Positions 27,950 to 35,154 of a DNA stretch of 64,000 nucleotides are shown here, one piece after another. The position numbers and the translations under genes are program-made. Every line of letters begins with the position of its first letter. The stretch's first letter is position 1. This DNA comes from Nocardia acidivorans NBRC 108247 (lineage in GTDB: Bacteria; Actinomycetota; Actinomycetes; Mycobacteriales; Mycobacteriaceae). Below the pieces are notes generated by a model, which worked only from the letters and a program-made list of their open reading frames with translations, was not told where the DNA came from and did not search any database. Where the stretch lies: contig NZ_BDAW01000019.1 in assembly GCF_001625085.1 (NCBI RefSeq), positions 62,001 to 126,000 of the forward strand, read 5' to 3'.

Positions 27950-29722
27950 ATGGAGAAGATCGTGACCGAGACCATCATTCCCGCCTCCGAGCGGATCGTC
28001 CGCAGTGGCGAATTCGATATCGCCGTCTACGAATACGGTGAGCCGTCAGCGGAAACCATTGTGCTGGTGCACGGCTGGCCCGATGACAATCACCTCTGGG
28101 ATCGGGTCGTGCCGCTGCTGGGCGACCGCTTCCACGTCGTCACCTACGACACCCGCGGGCACGGTCGCTCCACCCGCACCGATCGCACCGAGGACTACCG
28201 GCTGGAACATTTCGCCGCCGATTTCTTCGCCGTCGCCGCGGCCGTGAGCCCCGACGCGCCCGTGCACGTGCTGGCACACGACTGGGGTTCGGTGGAGATG
28301 TGGGAGGCGGTGTGTGAACCCCAAGCCGCTTCGCGCATAGCGTCTTTCACCTCGGTCTCGGGTCCGAACCTGGATCATATGGGCGCGTGGATGCAGAAGA
28401 ATGTCGCGCGCGGCAAGCTGTGGGGGCCGTTCACCCAGTTGCTGTCCTCGACCTACACCGGGCTGTTCATGACCCCGGTGCTGCCGCGCGTACTGCTGCG
28501 CCCGCTGGGCACCGAGAAGGTGTGGTCGCGGTTCGTCGGGCTGATGAACGACACCTCGCCCGAGAACATCAAATTCGGTCCGGAATTCCGCCGCGACTTC
28601 TTCGACGGGATGCGGATCTACCGCGCGAATATCCTGCAGCGCGTGACGGGTCCGCGTGAGCGGCGCACCGACGTGCCGGTGCAGTTGATCATCGCGCGGC
28701 GCGATGTGGCGGTGCGGCCCGCACCCTATGCCGACACTCAGGAGTGGGCGCCCAACCTGTATCGGCGTGAGGTCGGCGGCGGGCACTGGCTGCCGTTCTC
28801 GCATCCGGAACTGCTCGCGACCTCGACCGTCGAGCTCATCGACGCACTGCGCACCGGGGAGACCTCGCGGGCGCTGCGGCGGGCCGAAGTCGGCAGGGAG
28901 CAGCGGAGTTTCGAGGATCAGCTGCTGGTGATCACCGGTGGCGGCAGCGGTATCGGGCGCGAGACCGCACTGGCCTTCGCCCGGCAGGGCGCGGAGGTGG
29001 TGCTCTCGGACATCAACCTCGATTCGGCCAAGGAGACCGCGGAACTCATTGCGCGCGAAGGGGGTACGGCACACGCGTATCAGCTGGACGTCTCCTCCGA
29101 GGCGGCCGTCACCGAACACGCCGCGACGGTGATCGCCGCGCACGGGGTGCCGGACATCCTGATCAACAATGCGGGGATCGGGCAGGCGGGCGATTTCTTC
29201 GACACGCCGGCGGCGGAGTTCGATCGCGTGCTCAATATCAATCTCTACGGCGTGATCAACGGCTGCCGTGCCTTCGGAAAGGCCATGGCCGATCGCGGGC
29301 TCGGCGGGCATATCGTGAATCTGTCCTCGATGGCGGCTTATACGCCGCAGCGCGGATTCTCGGCGTATTCGACGAGTAAGTCGGCGGTCTTCATGTTCTC
29401 CGATTGCCTGCGGGCCGAACTGTCCGGCAAGGGAATTGGCGTGCATACCATCTGCCCGGGAATCGTGCATACGAATATTGTCGCCACCACCCGGTTCTCG
29501 GGCGTCTCGGCCGAGGAGGAGGCCGCCAAGCAGCAGCGTTTCGACAAGCTGTACGCCGCGCGCCGATACGGGCCGGAGAAGGTCGCCGCGCAGATCCTCA
29601 AGGCCGTTGAGCAGGATCGGGACGTGGTTCCGGTGACGCCCGAGGCGTGGCTGCAGTACCGCTTCAACCGGTTCGCCCCGGCCGTGGCGCGGTTCTTCGC
29701 GGCGCGCGTGAAGCTCACGTAA
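27950..29722 (+). CDS. ephD: EphD-like alpha/beta hydrolase fused to a short-chain dehydrogenase
   Basis: A 590-residue fusion matching the layout of mycobacterial EphD. Residues about 20-300 are an epoxide-hydrolase-type alpha/beta hydrolase: LVHGWPDD oxyanion loop, LAHDWGS with the nucleophilic aspartate, and GGGHWLPFSHPE with the histidine. From about 325 comes an SDR: VITGGGSGIGRE cofactor motif, NNAG, and YSTSK with the catalytic tyrosine and lysine. EphD has been linked to metabolism of epoxy/oxygenated mycolic acids; a similar role is plausible here. It lies 28 bases after the reductase, as third gene of the operon, and is followed by a strong terminator. Confidence 0.88.
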   Translation: MEKIVTETIIPASERIVRSGEFDIAVYEYGEPSAETIVLVHGWPDDNHLWDRVVPLLGDRFHVVTYDTRGHGRSTRTDRTEDYRLEHFAADFFAVAAAVSPDAPVHVLAHDWGSVEMWEAVCEPQAASRIASFTSVSGPNLDHMGAWMQKNVARGKLWGPFTQLLSSTYTGLFMTPVLPRVLLRPLGTEKVWSRFVGLMNDTSPENIKFGPEFRRDFFDGMRIYRANILQRVTGPRERRTDVPVQLIIARRDVAVRPAPYADTQEWAPNLYRREVGGGHWLPFSHPELLATSTVELIDALRTGETSRALRRAEVGREQRSFEDQLLVITGGGSGIGRETALAFARQGAEVVLSDINLDSAKETAELIAREGGTAHAYQLDVSSEAAVTEHAATVIAAHGVPDILINNAGIGQAGDFFDTPAAEFDRVLNINLYGVINGCRAFGKAMADRGLGGHIVNLSSMAAYTPQRGFSAYSTSKSAVFMFSDCLRAELSGKGIGVHTICPGIVHTNIVATTRFSGVSAEEEAAKQQRFDKLYAARRYGPEKVAAQILKAVEQDRDVVPVTPEAWLQYRFNRFAPAVARFFAARVKLT

Positions 29723-29737
29723 CACGAAATAAGCAAG

Positions 29738-29770
29738 CGCCCCTCGCGGATATACGCGAGGGGCGTTTTT
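29738..29770 (+). terminator. Intrinsic terminator
   Basis: A perfect 11-base stem CGCCCCTCGCG (29738-29748) with CGCGAGGGGCG (29755-29765), six-base loop, then TTTTT. It ends the hydrolase-reductase-ephD operon. Confidence 0.95.
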
Positions 29771-29916
29771 CGTATCACTACCAGAATTGCCGGTACCCAC
29801 TTCCGGAGGTTTTCACACCCATTCTCATTCCCCGAATTGCTAGGTATGGCGAATTCTCGCGCATCGCAGTAGCTTTCAGCTACAACGATTCACACCGGGG
29901 AGGATGGCGACTCGCA

Positions 29917-30201
29917 ATGGACGCTCTTATCGTTTTGGTGATCTTCCTGGCGCTCGTGGGGGCGACCGGGGTGTTCGTCCGGTTGAGCCGCACCGCGGAG
30001 ATCGAGACGCGGCGGCCGCGCAATCACCGTTCGAGTTATCGCCACGGCCTCGCCGGCGGTTCGAGCAGCCCGACGTACTACGACGGCGGTGGGGGCTGTG
30101 GCGGGGGTGGGCACGGCCATGGCGGCTGCGGCGGCGGGGGCTGCGGCGGAGGCGGTGGTTGCGGCGGCGGAGGCGGTTGCGGCGGAGGCGGCGGCAGCTG
30201 A
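29917..30201 (+). CDS. Small membrane protein with Gly/Cys/His-rich tail
   Basis: A 94-residue protein. Residues 2-22 form one transmembrane helix (ALIVLVIFLALVGATGVFV); a basic linker (RRPRNHRSSYRHG) follows. The last 38 residues are almost only glycine, with six cysteines and two histidines in a GGGC/GHGHGGC pattern. The tail resembles those of TIGR04222-type membrane proteins, which are uncharacterised. It would sit on one face of the membrane and could bind metal or be modified. ATG 29917 has GGGGAGGA about 13 bases upstream. It converges (36-base gap) on a GRDP-like gene, and that family is itself typically glycine-rich. Confidence 0.7.
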   Translation: MDALIVLVIFLALVGATGVFVRLSRTAEIETRRPRNHRSSYRHGLAGGSSSPTYYDGGGGCGGGGHGHGGCGGGGCGGGGGCGGGGGCGGGGGS

Positions 30202-30237
30202 GCGCCACCGCTCACTCCGAGTGCGGCGCTGCGGGTT

Positions 30238-30729
30238 TCAGGCTTGGGCCCGCAGCGCCGTTTCGATGAGATCGACCCGATCCCGGGCGATGCCCCACGG
30301 ATCATCCACTCCCACAACCGCATCCAGATCCCACAGCACGCATTCCTCATCCGGCCGCGCCACCATCGCCCAGGCGACCACGGTGCGGCCGAGCTGATCG
30401 ACCATGGGGTCCTTCGGATCGCCCGAGCCCTCACCGGCCGGGAAGTGGTGCAGGAAGCGGCCGTACGCGGCATCGCAGAAGCGCTGATACCGCACGGTGC
30501 ACAGGATGAGTCCGTGCCAGGCCTCATCGACCGCGAAGGACGGCATACCGATCACCTGTCCGTCCCGCATGGCCGCGCCGCAGCAGCGAAGCCATTGCCG
30601 CAGCCCGGTTTCCACCAGTTCGCGGGGCTGCCACGGGCAGGTCTTGTACACGGCCTCGGGAAGCACCAATTCGTCGACCACGCGGTTGATCCTGTCGACA
30701 CCGATCGGCCGGAAACGTTGCAGCATCAT
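30238..30729 (-). CDS. GRDP-like (glycine-rich domain) protein
   Basis: A 163-residue cytoplasmic protein. The segment VDEAWHGLILCTVRYQRFCDAAYGRFLHH matches the pattern VDxxWHxxILxTxxYxxFC...FxHH of bacterial members of the 'glycine-rich domain-containing' (GRDP-like) family. Two conserved histidine positions and the tryptophan are present. The function is not known in bacteria. It lacks the Gly-rich tail of many relatives; the converging neighbour at 29917-30201 supplies such a tail as a separate protein. Start may be ATG 30729 or 30726. Confidence 0.65.
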   Translation of the reverse strand: MMLQRFRPIGVDRINRVVDELVLPEAVYKTCPWQPRELVETGLRQWLRCCGAAMRDGQVIGMPSFAVDEAWHGLILCTVRYQRFCDAAYGRFLHHFPAGEGSGDPKDPMVDQLGRTVVAWAMVARPDEECVLWDLDAVVGVDDPWGIARDRVDLIETALRAQA

Positions 30730-30789
30730 GATTCACGGTACGTCGGAAGGATGTTCGGGGACATGGCCTCGGTTCTGGGGGGATCCCGC

Positions 30790-31806
30790 TCAGTTGACGG
30801 GTTCGATCTCGTCGCCGCTCCGACCGCGGGTCGCGCGCAGGCTGGTGAACGTGACCGTCGCCAGCACCACCACGATCACCACGAGCGAGGCGACCGTCGG
30901 GATGGTCGGCACACCGCTCCAGACGCCGTGCGCCCAGTGCAGCACCAGTTTCACGCCGATGAAGGCGAGGATGGCGGCCAGCCCGTACGCCAGGTGCACC
31001 AGTCGCGAGAGCGCCGCGTGCAAGACGAAATACAGTGCGCGCAAACCGAGTAGCGCGAAGGCGTTGGTGGCGAACACCAGGAACGGATCACCGGTGACGC
31101 CGTAGACGGCGGGCACCGAGTCGACGGCGAAGACCAGGTCGGTGGCCATGACCGCGGCGACGACCAGCGCCAACGGGGTGAGAGCCCGGCGCCCGGCCTC
31201 CCGGACGGTCATCTTGGTGCCGCGGTAGTCGTCGGTCACCGGCATGAACCTGCGCAGCAGTTTGACCGACTTCATATTCGAGACGTCGACCTCCTGGTCG
31301 TGTCCGCCCGCGGCGTCGGCCAGCAGTTTCACGGCGGTGATCAGCAGGATCAGTCCGAAGAGCAGGAACGCCCAGTCGAGGGTCGCCAGGGCCGCCGCGC
31401 CGAGCGCGATGAAGATGCCGCGCAGCACCAGCGCACCGGCGATGCCGTAGAGCAGCACGCGCTGGGCCAGCGCCGCCGGGACCGCGAAGGCGGACAGCAG
31501 CAGCATGAAGACGAAGAGATTATCGACCGAGAGCGATTTCTCCAGCAAATATCCAGTGAAGAATTCCATGCCGGTATTCGTGCCATTGCGCGTCCACAGA
31601 AAGATGCCGAAGGCGACCGGCAGCGCGATGTAGAAGACCGTCCAGCCGATCGCCTCGCGCATGGAAACCTCGTGCGGGCGACGGGTGATGGCGAAGTCGA
31701 GCACCAGCAGCGCCAGCACCACGCCGATGGTTCCAGCCCACAACCAGGGCGTACCAACGGATTCGATGGCGGCGGGGCTCGCCAGGACAGCTAGATCAGT
31801 ACTCAC
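30790..31806 (-). CDS. TerC/Alx-family membrane protein, probable manganese exporter
   Basis: A 338-residue, eight- to nine-helix TerC protein (PF03741). The signature acidic residues in the helices SLSVDNLFVFMLL and MATDLVFAVDSVPAV are present; these are implicated in manganese export by Alx/TerC-family proteins and exoenzyme metalation in some bacteria. The GTG start at 31806 has GAGGAGG upstream. A yybP-ykoY manganese riboswitch precedes it, so expression should rise with manganese. Confidence 0.9.
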   Translation of the reverse strand: MSTDLAVLASPAAIESVGTPWLWAGTIGVVLALLVLDFAITRRPHEVSMREAIGWTVFYIALPVAFGIFLWTRNGTNTGMEFFTGYLLEKSLSVDNLFVFMLLLSAFAVPAALAQRVLLYGIAGALVLRGIFIALGAAALATLDWAFLLFGLILLITAVKLLADAAGGHDQEVDVSNMKSVKLLRRFMPVTDDYRGTKMTVREAGRRALTPLALVVAAVMATDLVFAVDSVPAVYGVTGDPFLVFATNAFALLGLRALYFVLHAALSRLVHLAYGLAAILAFIGVKLVLHWAHGVWSGVPTIPTVASLVVIVVVLATVTFTSLRATRGRSGDEIEPVN

Positions 31807-31833
31807 AGGGACCTCCTCGGGCAGGAAAAACCG

Positions 31834-31950
31834 CCTGAGGTCTCCTTCACCCGTGCAGTTCGACCTACACAGCCCTGGGCGATCACCCGGGGATCACGAC
31901 GGCGCGATCCGTACTGACCGGAATGATTCTTGGGAAGTACTCCCCTCGGC
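31834..31950 (-). ncRNA. yybP-ykoY manganese riboswitch upstream of terC
   Basis: On the minus strand the leader contains CCGAGGGGAGTACTTCCC (31932-31949, the L1/P1 region with the conserved GGGGAGTA) and, about 90 bases later, GGTGAAGGAGACCTCAGG (31833-31850, the 3' P1 strand with conserved GAGACCT). This pair at this spacing is the consensus of the manganese aptamer, and a TerC gene is one of its standard targets. The GACCTC of the 3' strand is also complementary to GAGGTC that overlaps the ribosome site at 31811-31818, so ligand binding could free the ribosome site. Confidence 0.82.
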
Positions 31951-32032
31951 ACCGAGGATAGCCGAGTCTTAGCTCGGATGTCCAACTCACCGCGCCAGGG
32001 CGTTCACCGTCCCGACCGCGGTTCACCCGCTT

Positions 32033-32461
32033 CTACCTGGGGCTGAGCACGACCACGGCAATCTGCCGAGAGGTCTTCTCCTGATACTCCGTGTACCGCC
32101 CCTTATTGACCTTGTCGACCAATGCGAACCGGCGCGCATAGTCCGGATCGTCCGGATAGGTGGCCCGCGCGGTGACCGGAATCTTCCTGGTCCCCACCTG
32201 AATCTCACAGTCCGGCTTGGCCTTCACATTCGCCAGCCACCCCGGCGGCCGCGACGAGCCGCCATTGGAGGCCGTCACCAGATAATCCTTGCCCTCGGTG
32301 GCATAGGTCAGCGCCGAGGTCCGCGGCTGCCCCGTCTTGCGCCCCACCGTGCGCAGCAGCAGCGTCGGATTCCCGAACAGCAGCCGATGCCCCACCAGCC
32401 CGCCGCTCTTCTCATAGAGGAACTGATGTCCACGAAGCACGTTCACGAACAGATTCGCCAT
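32033..32461 (-). CDS. Deazaflavin (F420)-dependent nitroreductase-family protein (Ddn-like)
   Basis: A 142-residue split-barrel protein of the Ddn/PF04075 family. LLFGNPTLLLRTVGRKTGQPRTSALTY is the family signature that contacts F420, followed by YLVTASNGG and PGWLANVKAKPDCEIQVG. Members reduce quinones or activated ring systems with F420H2 near the membrane. ATG 32461 has AGGGA upstream. No operon partner; 126 bases separate it from the divergent DUF4234 gene. Confidence 0.85.
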   Translation of the reverse strand: MANLFVNVLRGHQFLYEKSGGLVGHRLLFGNPTLLLRTVGRKTGQPRTSALTYATEGKDYLVTASNGGSSRPPGWLANVKAKPDCEIQVGTRKIPVTARATYPDDPDYARRFALVDKVNKGRYTEYQEKTSRQIAVVVLSPR

Positions 32462-32587
32462 GATTCCCTCCAGCCGAGTGGTTAACGCCAGCCTATTCGC
32501 TTCACGATCTGATCACGAAGCCACCATTACGGTCGCCTCACCCCGGCTACCCGGGCCCGAATTCACCTCGACACCAACAGGATCCAC

Positions 32588-32968
32588 ATGAACCCCACCC
32601 AGGTGGCCACCCCCATCGAAGAGCGCAACCCCGTCCTGGTCTGGCTGGTCTGGCCCCTGATCACCCTCGGCATCTACTTCTTCGTCTGGTACTACAAGAT
32701 CCACAAGGAAATGGCCGAACTCCGCCGCGACCCCGAAGCCCCGGTAGCGGGCCCATTATTGGTCATGATCTTCCTGTCCTGGACAGGCATCGCCGCCATC
32801 ATCAGCTTCTGGCGCACCGGCACCCGCATCAACCAATCCCAAGAGGCCGCAGGCCTCGAGCCCACCTGCAACCCGGCAGTGGCCTTCCTCCTGAACTTCG
32901 TCTTCGGCCTGGGCATCCTCTACTACCAGCTGGAACTCAACAAGATCGCCACCCACTACGCCCGCTGA
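32588..32968 (+). CDS. DUF4234 membrane protein
   Basis: A 126-residue protein with three hydrophobic helices (about residues 17-38, 56-75 and 96-112). The pattern TLGIYFFVWYYKIHKEMAELRRD is the DUF4234 hallmark (aromatic-rich first helix and basic/acidic loop), and the C-terminal helix ends YYQLELNKIATHY. Function unknown. Confidence 0.78.
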   Translation: MNPTQVATPIEERNPVLVWLVWPLITLGIYFFVWYYKIHKEMAELRRDPEAPVAGPLLVMIFLSWTGIAAIISFWRTGTRINQSQEAAGLEPTCNPAVAFLLNFVFGLGILYYQLELNKIATHYAR

Positions 32969-33129
32969 CGGAACCCCATCTCCCCGAGGCCAATTCGGTC
33001 AAACCACCCCCTGCCGACCCGTCGCCACGGGGGATTCCGACCCAAAGCTACGACACCGTAGCCCCCAACTAGGCATCCCCCACAGGGTCGAGGTAGCATC
33101 GCGAGGCCCGCAGCTTCACCCTGCGGCCC

Positions 33130-33203
33130 GGGGCGGTAGCTCAGTCGGTTAGAGCCGTGGACTCATAATCCATTGGTCGCGGGTTCGAGCCCCGCCCGCC
33201 CCA
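33130..33203 (+). tRNA. tRNA with CAU anticodon (tRNA-Met)
   Basis: A full cloverleaf: acceptor GGGGCGG/CCGCCCC, D arm with AGTCGGTTAGAGC, anticodon stem GTGGA/TCCAT (one G-U) with loop CTCATAA giving anticodon CAT, T arm GCGGG-TTCGAGC-CCCGC, discriminator A203 and encoded CCA at 33204-33206. Most likely elongator methionine; an isoleucine-2 tRNA (lysidine-modified CAU) cannot be excluded from sequence alone. Confidence 0.93.
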
Positions 33204-33387
33204 CCATCTCTCCCTTCTGATCAGCGGTAATCCCGCACATTCGGCTTGCGATCCACCGACCTCGGCATGCGCACTGTCGAGTGGCGACTCCTATCCGGGC
33301 CAGCCGGGATGGTCATGCGTGCAGGGGTGGGATGCCTACCGTGAGAGGGACAGTCATTTCAGATTCGATCTCACGGAGCGGGAGTTG

Positions 33388-33404
33388 ATGAGCGGGAGTT
33401 GATG
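33388..33404 (+). promoter_or_regulatory. Duplicated ribosome site/start with a four-codon mini-ORF
   Basis: The 14-base unit AGCGGGAGTTGATG occurs twice in tandem (33377-33404). The first ATG (33388) reads four codons, M-S-G-S, and stops at TGA (33400-33402), which overlaps the ATG (33402) of the secreted protein as TGATG. This could couple translation of the two. Confidence 0.5.
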
Positions 33405-33584
33405 ACCGTGATCGCGAGAATCGTAGGTTCGACAGCCCTGACCGCAGTTGCCTTGTCGCCGACCGGGATCGGGGCGTCGGCCGCGTCCGCCGGCGACCCG
33501 CGTGTCGAACCGGTGGACGGGTCCGTGGGTATCTGTTTCACGGTCCCGATGCCGGGATCGGCGGATCCGGCGTGGTGCTTGTAA
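33402..33584 (+). CDS. Small secreted protein, hypothetical
   Basis: A 60-residue protein beginning MTVIARIVGSTALTAVALS, a signal peptide with likely cleavage after ASAASA. The mature part is about 30 residues with two cysteines (GICF and the C-terminal WCL) that could form a disulfide. It resembles the very small secreted proteins common in mycolic-acid bacteria but no family is recognised. The start is preceded by GGGAG. Confidence 0.5.
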   Translation: MTVIARIVGSTALTAVALSPTGIGASAASAGDPRVEPVDGSVGICFTVPMPGSADPAWCL

Positions 33585-33611
33585 GAACTGGCGGGATCGG
33601 CCGGTTTCGAT

Positions 33612-33647
33612 ACACCGATAATTTCACTCAGCTGAAATTATCGGTGT
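33612..33647. terminator. Perfect 15-bp inverted repeat between converging genes
   Basis: ACACCGATAATTTCA (33612-33626) and its exact complement (33633-33647) flank a six-base loop. It is AT-rich in a GC-rich region and lies between the ends of two converging small secreted-protein genes. There is no T-run, so it would be a U-less hairpin terminator; an operator role is less likely at this location. Confidence 0.6.
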
Positions 33648-33706
33648 TCGGCGGTCATTCGGAATCGCGTCGAGTTCGATACCTCGACCGCCATGTCGAC
33701 GAAACC

Positions 33707-34081
33707 CTAGATTGCCTGGCAGAAGCTGCCGGCGTTGATGCCGGTGCCGACGGTGAGCACGACGGTGTTGGAGTCGAAGCTCTGCGTGATTCGGATCTCG
33801 TGGGTGCCGGGCGTGGTCGGCGTCCACTGCGCCACCTGCGTTGTTTTGCCACCCGGGGTGACGGCGAAGCGGAGGCCGTTGTCGTAGAAGCTCATGGCAT
33901 CGGGGTCGGTGCCGTTGCCGATGACGCTGTAGGTGCAACCGGTGCCGTAGCCGGTGCCGATGACGCCGCTGTCGATATAGACCTGGATTCCGATGTCGGC
34001 GGACGCGGCGGGGGCGTTCCAGGCCGCGCCGACGGCAGCCAGCGCGATCGTGACCGTCACAGAGCTACGCAGATTTCGCAT
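33707..34081 (-). CDS. Secreted beta-rich protein, hypothetical
   Basis: A 124-residue protein. The signal peptide MRNLRSSVTVTIALAAVGAAW ends near APAASA. The mature part has an alternating beta pattern (GIQVYIDSG, TYSVIGNG, FAVTPGG, WTPTTPGTHEIRITQ) like an immunoglobulin-type fold, with one cysteine near the start and one in the C-terminal SFCQAI, a probable disulfide. Such proteins are common in Nocardia and Mycobacterium but uncharacterised. Confidence 0.7.
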   Translation of the reverse strand: MRNLRSSVTVTIALAAVGAAWNAPAASADIGIQVYIDSGVIGTGYGTGCTYSVIGNGTDPDAMSFYDNGLRFAVTPGGKTTQVAQWTPTTPGTHEIRITQSFDSNTVVLTVGTGINAGSFCQAI

Positions 34082-34119
34082 CGAGTACTGACTCCTCCGG
34101 ATTGGTGATTGAACTCCAA

Positions 34120-34539
34120 TCACGCTGCCAGGCAGGGGTCCCCGAGCGGTATCGGGCAGATGCCCCGGGGACCCCCATTACCCGCCCGCAGGGTCAGGCG
34201 GGTGCCGCCCTGGCTTTTGGTTTCCAGTACCGCCTGGTCGAGCAGGGCCCGACCCACGCCGCGACCGCGCGCGGATTGGGCGACCGCGAGGCCCTGGATC
34301 GTGCGGACGTGGGCGGCGCTCGGGACCGGGATCGGCTGGACCAGACGGAGGTAGCCGACGACCTCGGAATCCAGCTCCGCCACCAGATAGTGCTCGGGCG
34401 AGCCGGCCTCACCGAAGAAGCTGCTGCCGCGCGGCGGACGCGGAACGATTTCGGATTGGGGAGACCACGTGTGCCGGTAGAGATCGGCCAGGGCCGTATC
34501 GTCCGAGCCGCGCGCCTTGCGAATCGTCACCGAGGTCAT
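34120..34539 (-). CDS. GNAT-family N-acetyltransferase
   Basis: A 139-residue GNAT protein. VGYLRLVQP is the beta-4 strand, IQGLAVAQSARGRGVGRALLDQAV is motif A with the acetyl-CoA pyrophosphate loop (R-G-x-G-V-G/A), and LRAGNGGPRGIC is motif B. The protein ends shortly after motif B, so the last beta-strands are shorter than usual; activity may be reduced or the partner strand may come from a dimer. Substrate unknown. Confidence 0.78.
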   Translation of the reverse strand: MTSVTIRKARGSDDTALADLYRHTWSPQSEIVPRPPRGSSFFGEAGSPEHYLVAELDSEVVGYLRLVQPIPVPSAAHVRTIQGLAVAQSARGRGVGRALLDQAVLETKSQGGTRLTLRAGNGGPRGICPIPLGDPCLAA

Positions 34540-34566
34540 GGCTCCAGCGTGCAGTACCGGCGCGGG

Positions 34567-35067
34567 TTATGCGCGATCGGCGGGGTTGCGGGGGCGCAGG
34601 ATGACGACTGGGATTTCCCGGTCGGCCCAGGCTTGGTAGGTGTCGAAGTCGGCGTAGGCGGCGACGAGTTGGGGCCAGAGGCGGGCGCGGTCCTGGGGGT
34701 TGGCGGTGATCGCGTGGACTTCGTGGATGTCGCGGCGGATTTGGATTCGGGTGTTGGGGTGGGCGCGAAGGTTGTTGTACCACTGGGGATTTGCGGGGAG
34801 TCCGCCCTGGGAGGCGACGATGATGGTGTCGGCGCCGTCGGTGATGTAGAGCAGCGGGGTGGTGTAGACGGTGCCGGATTTCCGGCCGCGGTGCTCGAGC
34901 AGGAGGGTGGGGACCGGTTTGCGGAAGCCCGCGCCGATGCGCCATTTACCGCCGATGCGTCCACCGGTGCGGCGGTAGATCCACACCTGTGCTCTGCCAA
35001 CGTATTTGAAGATCTTCGGCAGGACGGGTGAGTCCAGTTGTTTGGGGCGCGGCGGGGTGGTCGTCAT
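34567..35067 (-). CDS. Ddn-family F420-dependent reductase
   Basis: A 166-residue split-barrel protein. KPVPTLLLEHRGRKSGTVYTTPLLY is the F420-binding signature; ASQGGLPANPQWYNNLRAHP and EIPVVILRPRN complete the fold. This is the second Ddn-like gene of the window. It is divergent from a TetR regulator, with an inverted repeat between them, so it is likely controlled by that regulator. ATG 35067 is preferred over 35082, which lies inside the operator region. Confidence 0.85.
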   Translation of the reverse strand: MTTTPPRPKQLDSPVLPKIFKYVGRAQVWIYRRTGGRIGGKWRIGAGFRKPVPTLLLEHRGRKSGTVYTTPLLYITDGADTIIVASQGGLPANPQWYNNLRAHPNTRIQIRRDIHEVHAITANPQDRARLWPQLVAAYADFDTYQAWADREIPVVILRPRNPADRA

Positions 35068-35072
35068 TGTCA

Positions 35073-35102
35073 GACCATACATCTAGGCATGGGTGTATGG
35101 TC
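35073..35102. promoter_or_regulatory. TetR-type operator in the divergent promoter region
   Basis: GACCATACA (35073-35081) and TGTATGGTC (35094-35102) are perfect 9-base inverted arms spaced by 12 bases. They lie directly upstream of the Ddn-like start (35067) and 53 bases upstream of the TetR start (35155), the usual position for autorepression and control of the neighbour. Confidence 0.75.
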
Positions 35103-35154
35103 AAGGGTGCGGGGTAACCTCGGCGGCGACCGTTGGAGGCGAAGGAGTGATTCG

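Noticed and set aside
30085..30201. Gly/Cys-rich tail as a microcin-B17-like modified peptide precursor
   Set aside because: The composition is similar, but no YcaO cyclodehydratase, dehydrogenase or exporter gene is nearby, serine is nearly absent, and the membrane helix replaces a leader peptide.
33130..34081. tRNA-flanking genomic island
   Set aside because: Lower GC and small secreted genes near the tRNA suggested an island, but no integrase, direct repeat of the tRNA 3' end or mobility gene could be found within the window.
34120..34220. Frameshift in the GNAT gene near a run of G
   Set aside because: At first the C-terminus looked out of frame, but NGGPRGICPIPLG in the given frame fits the motif B spacing; the alternative frame matches less well. 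A short C-terminus is the simpler reading.
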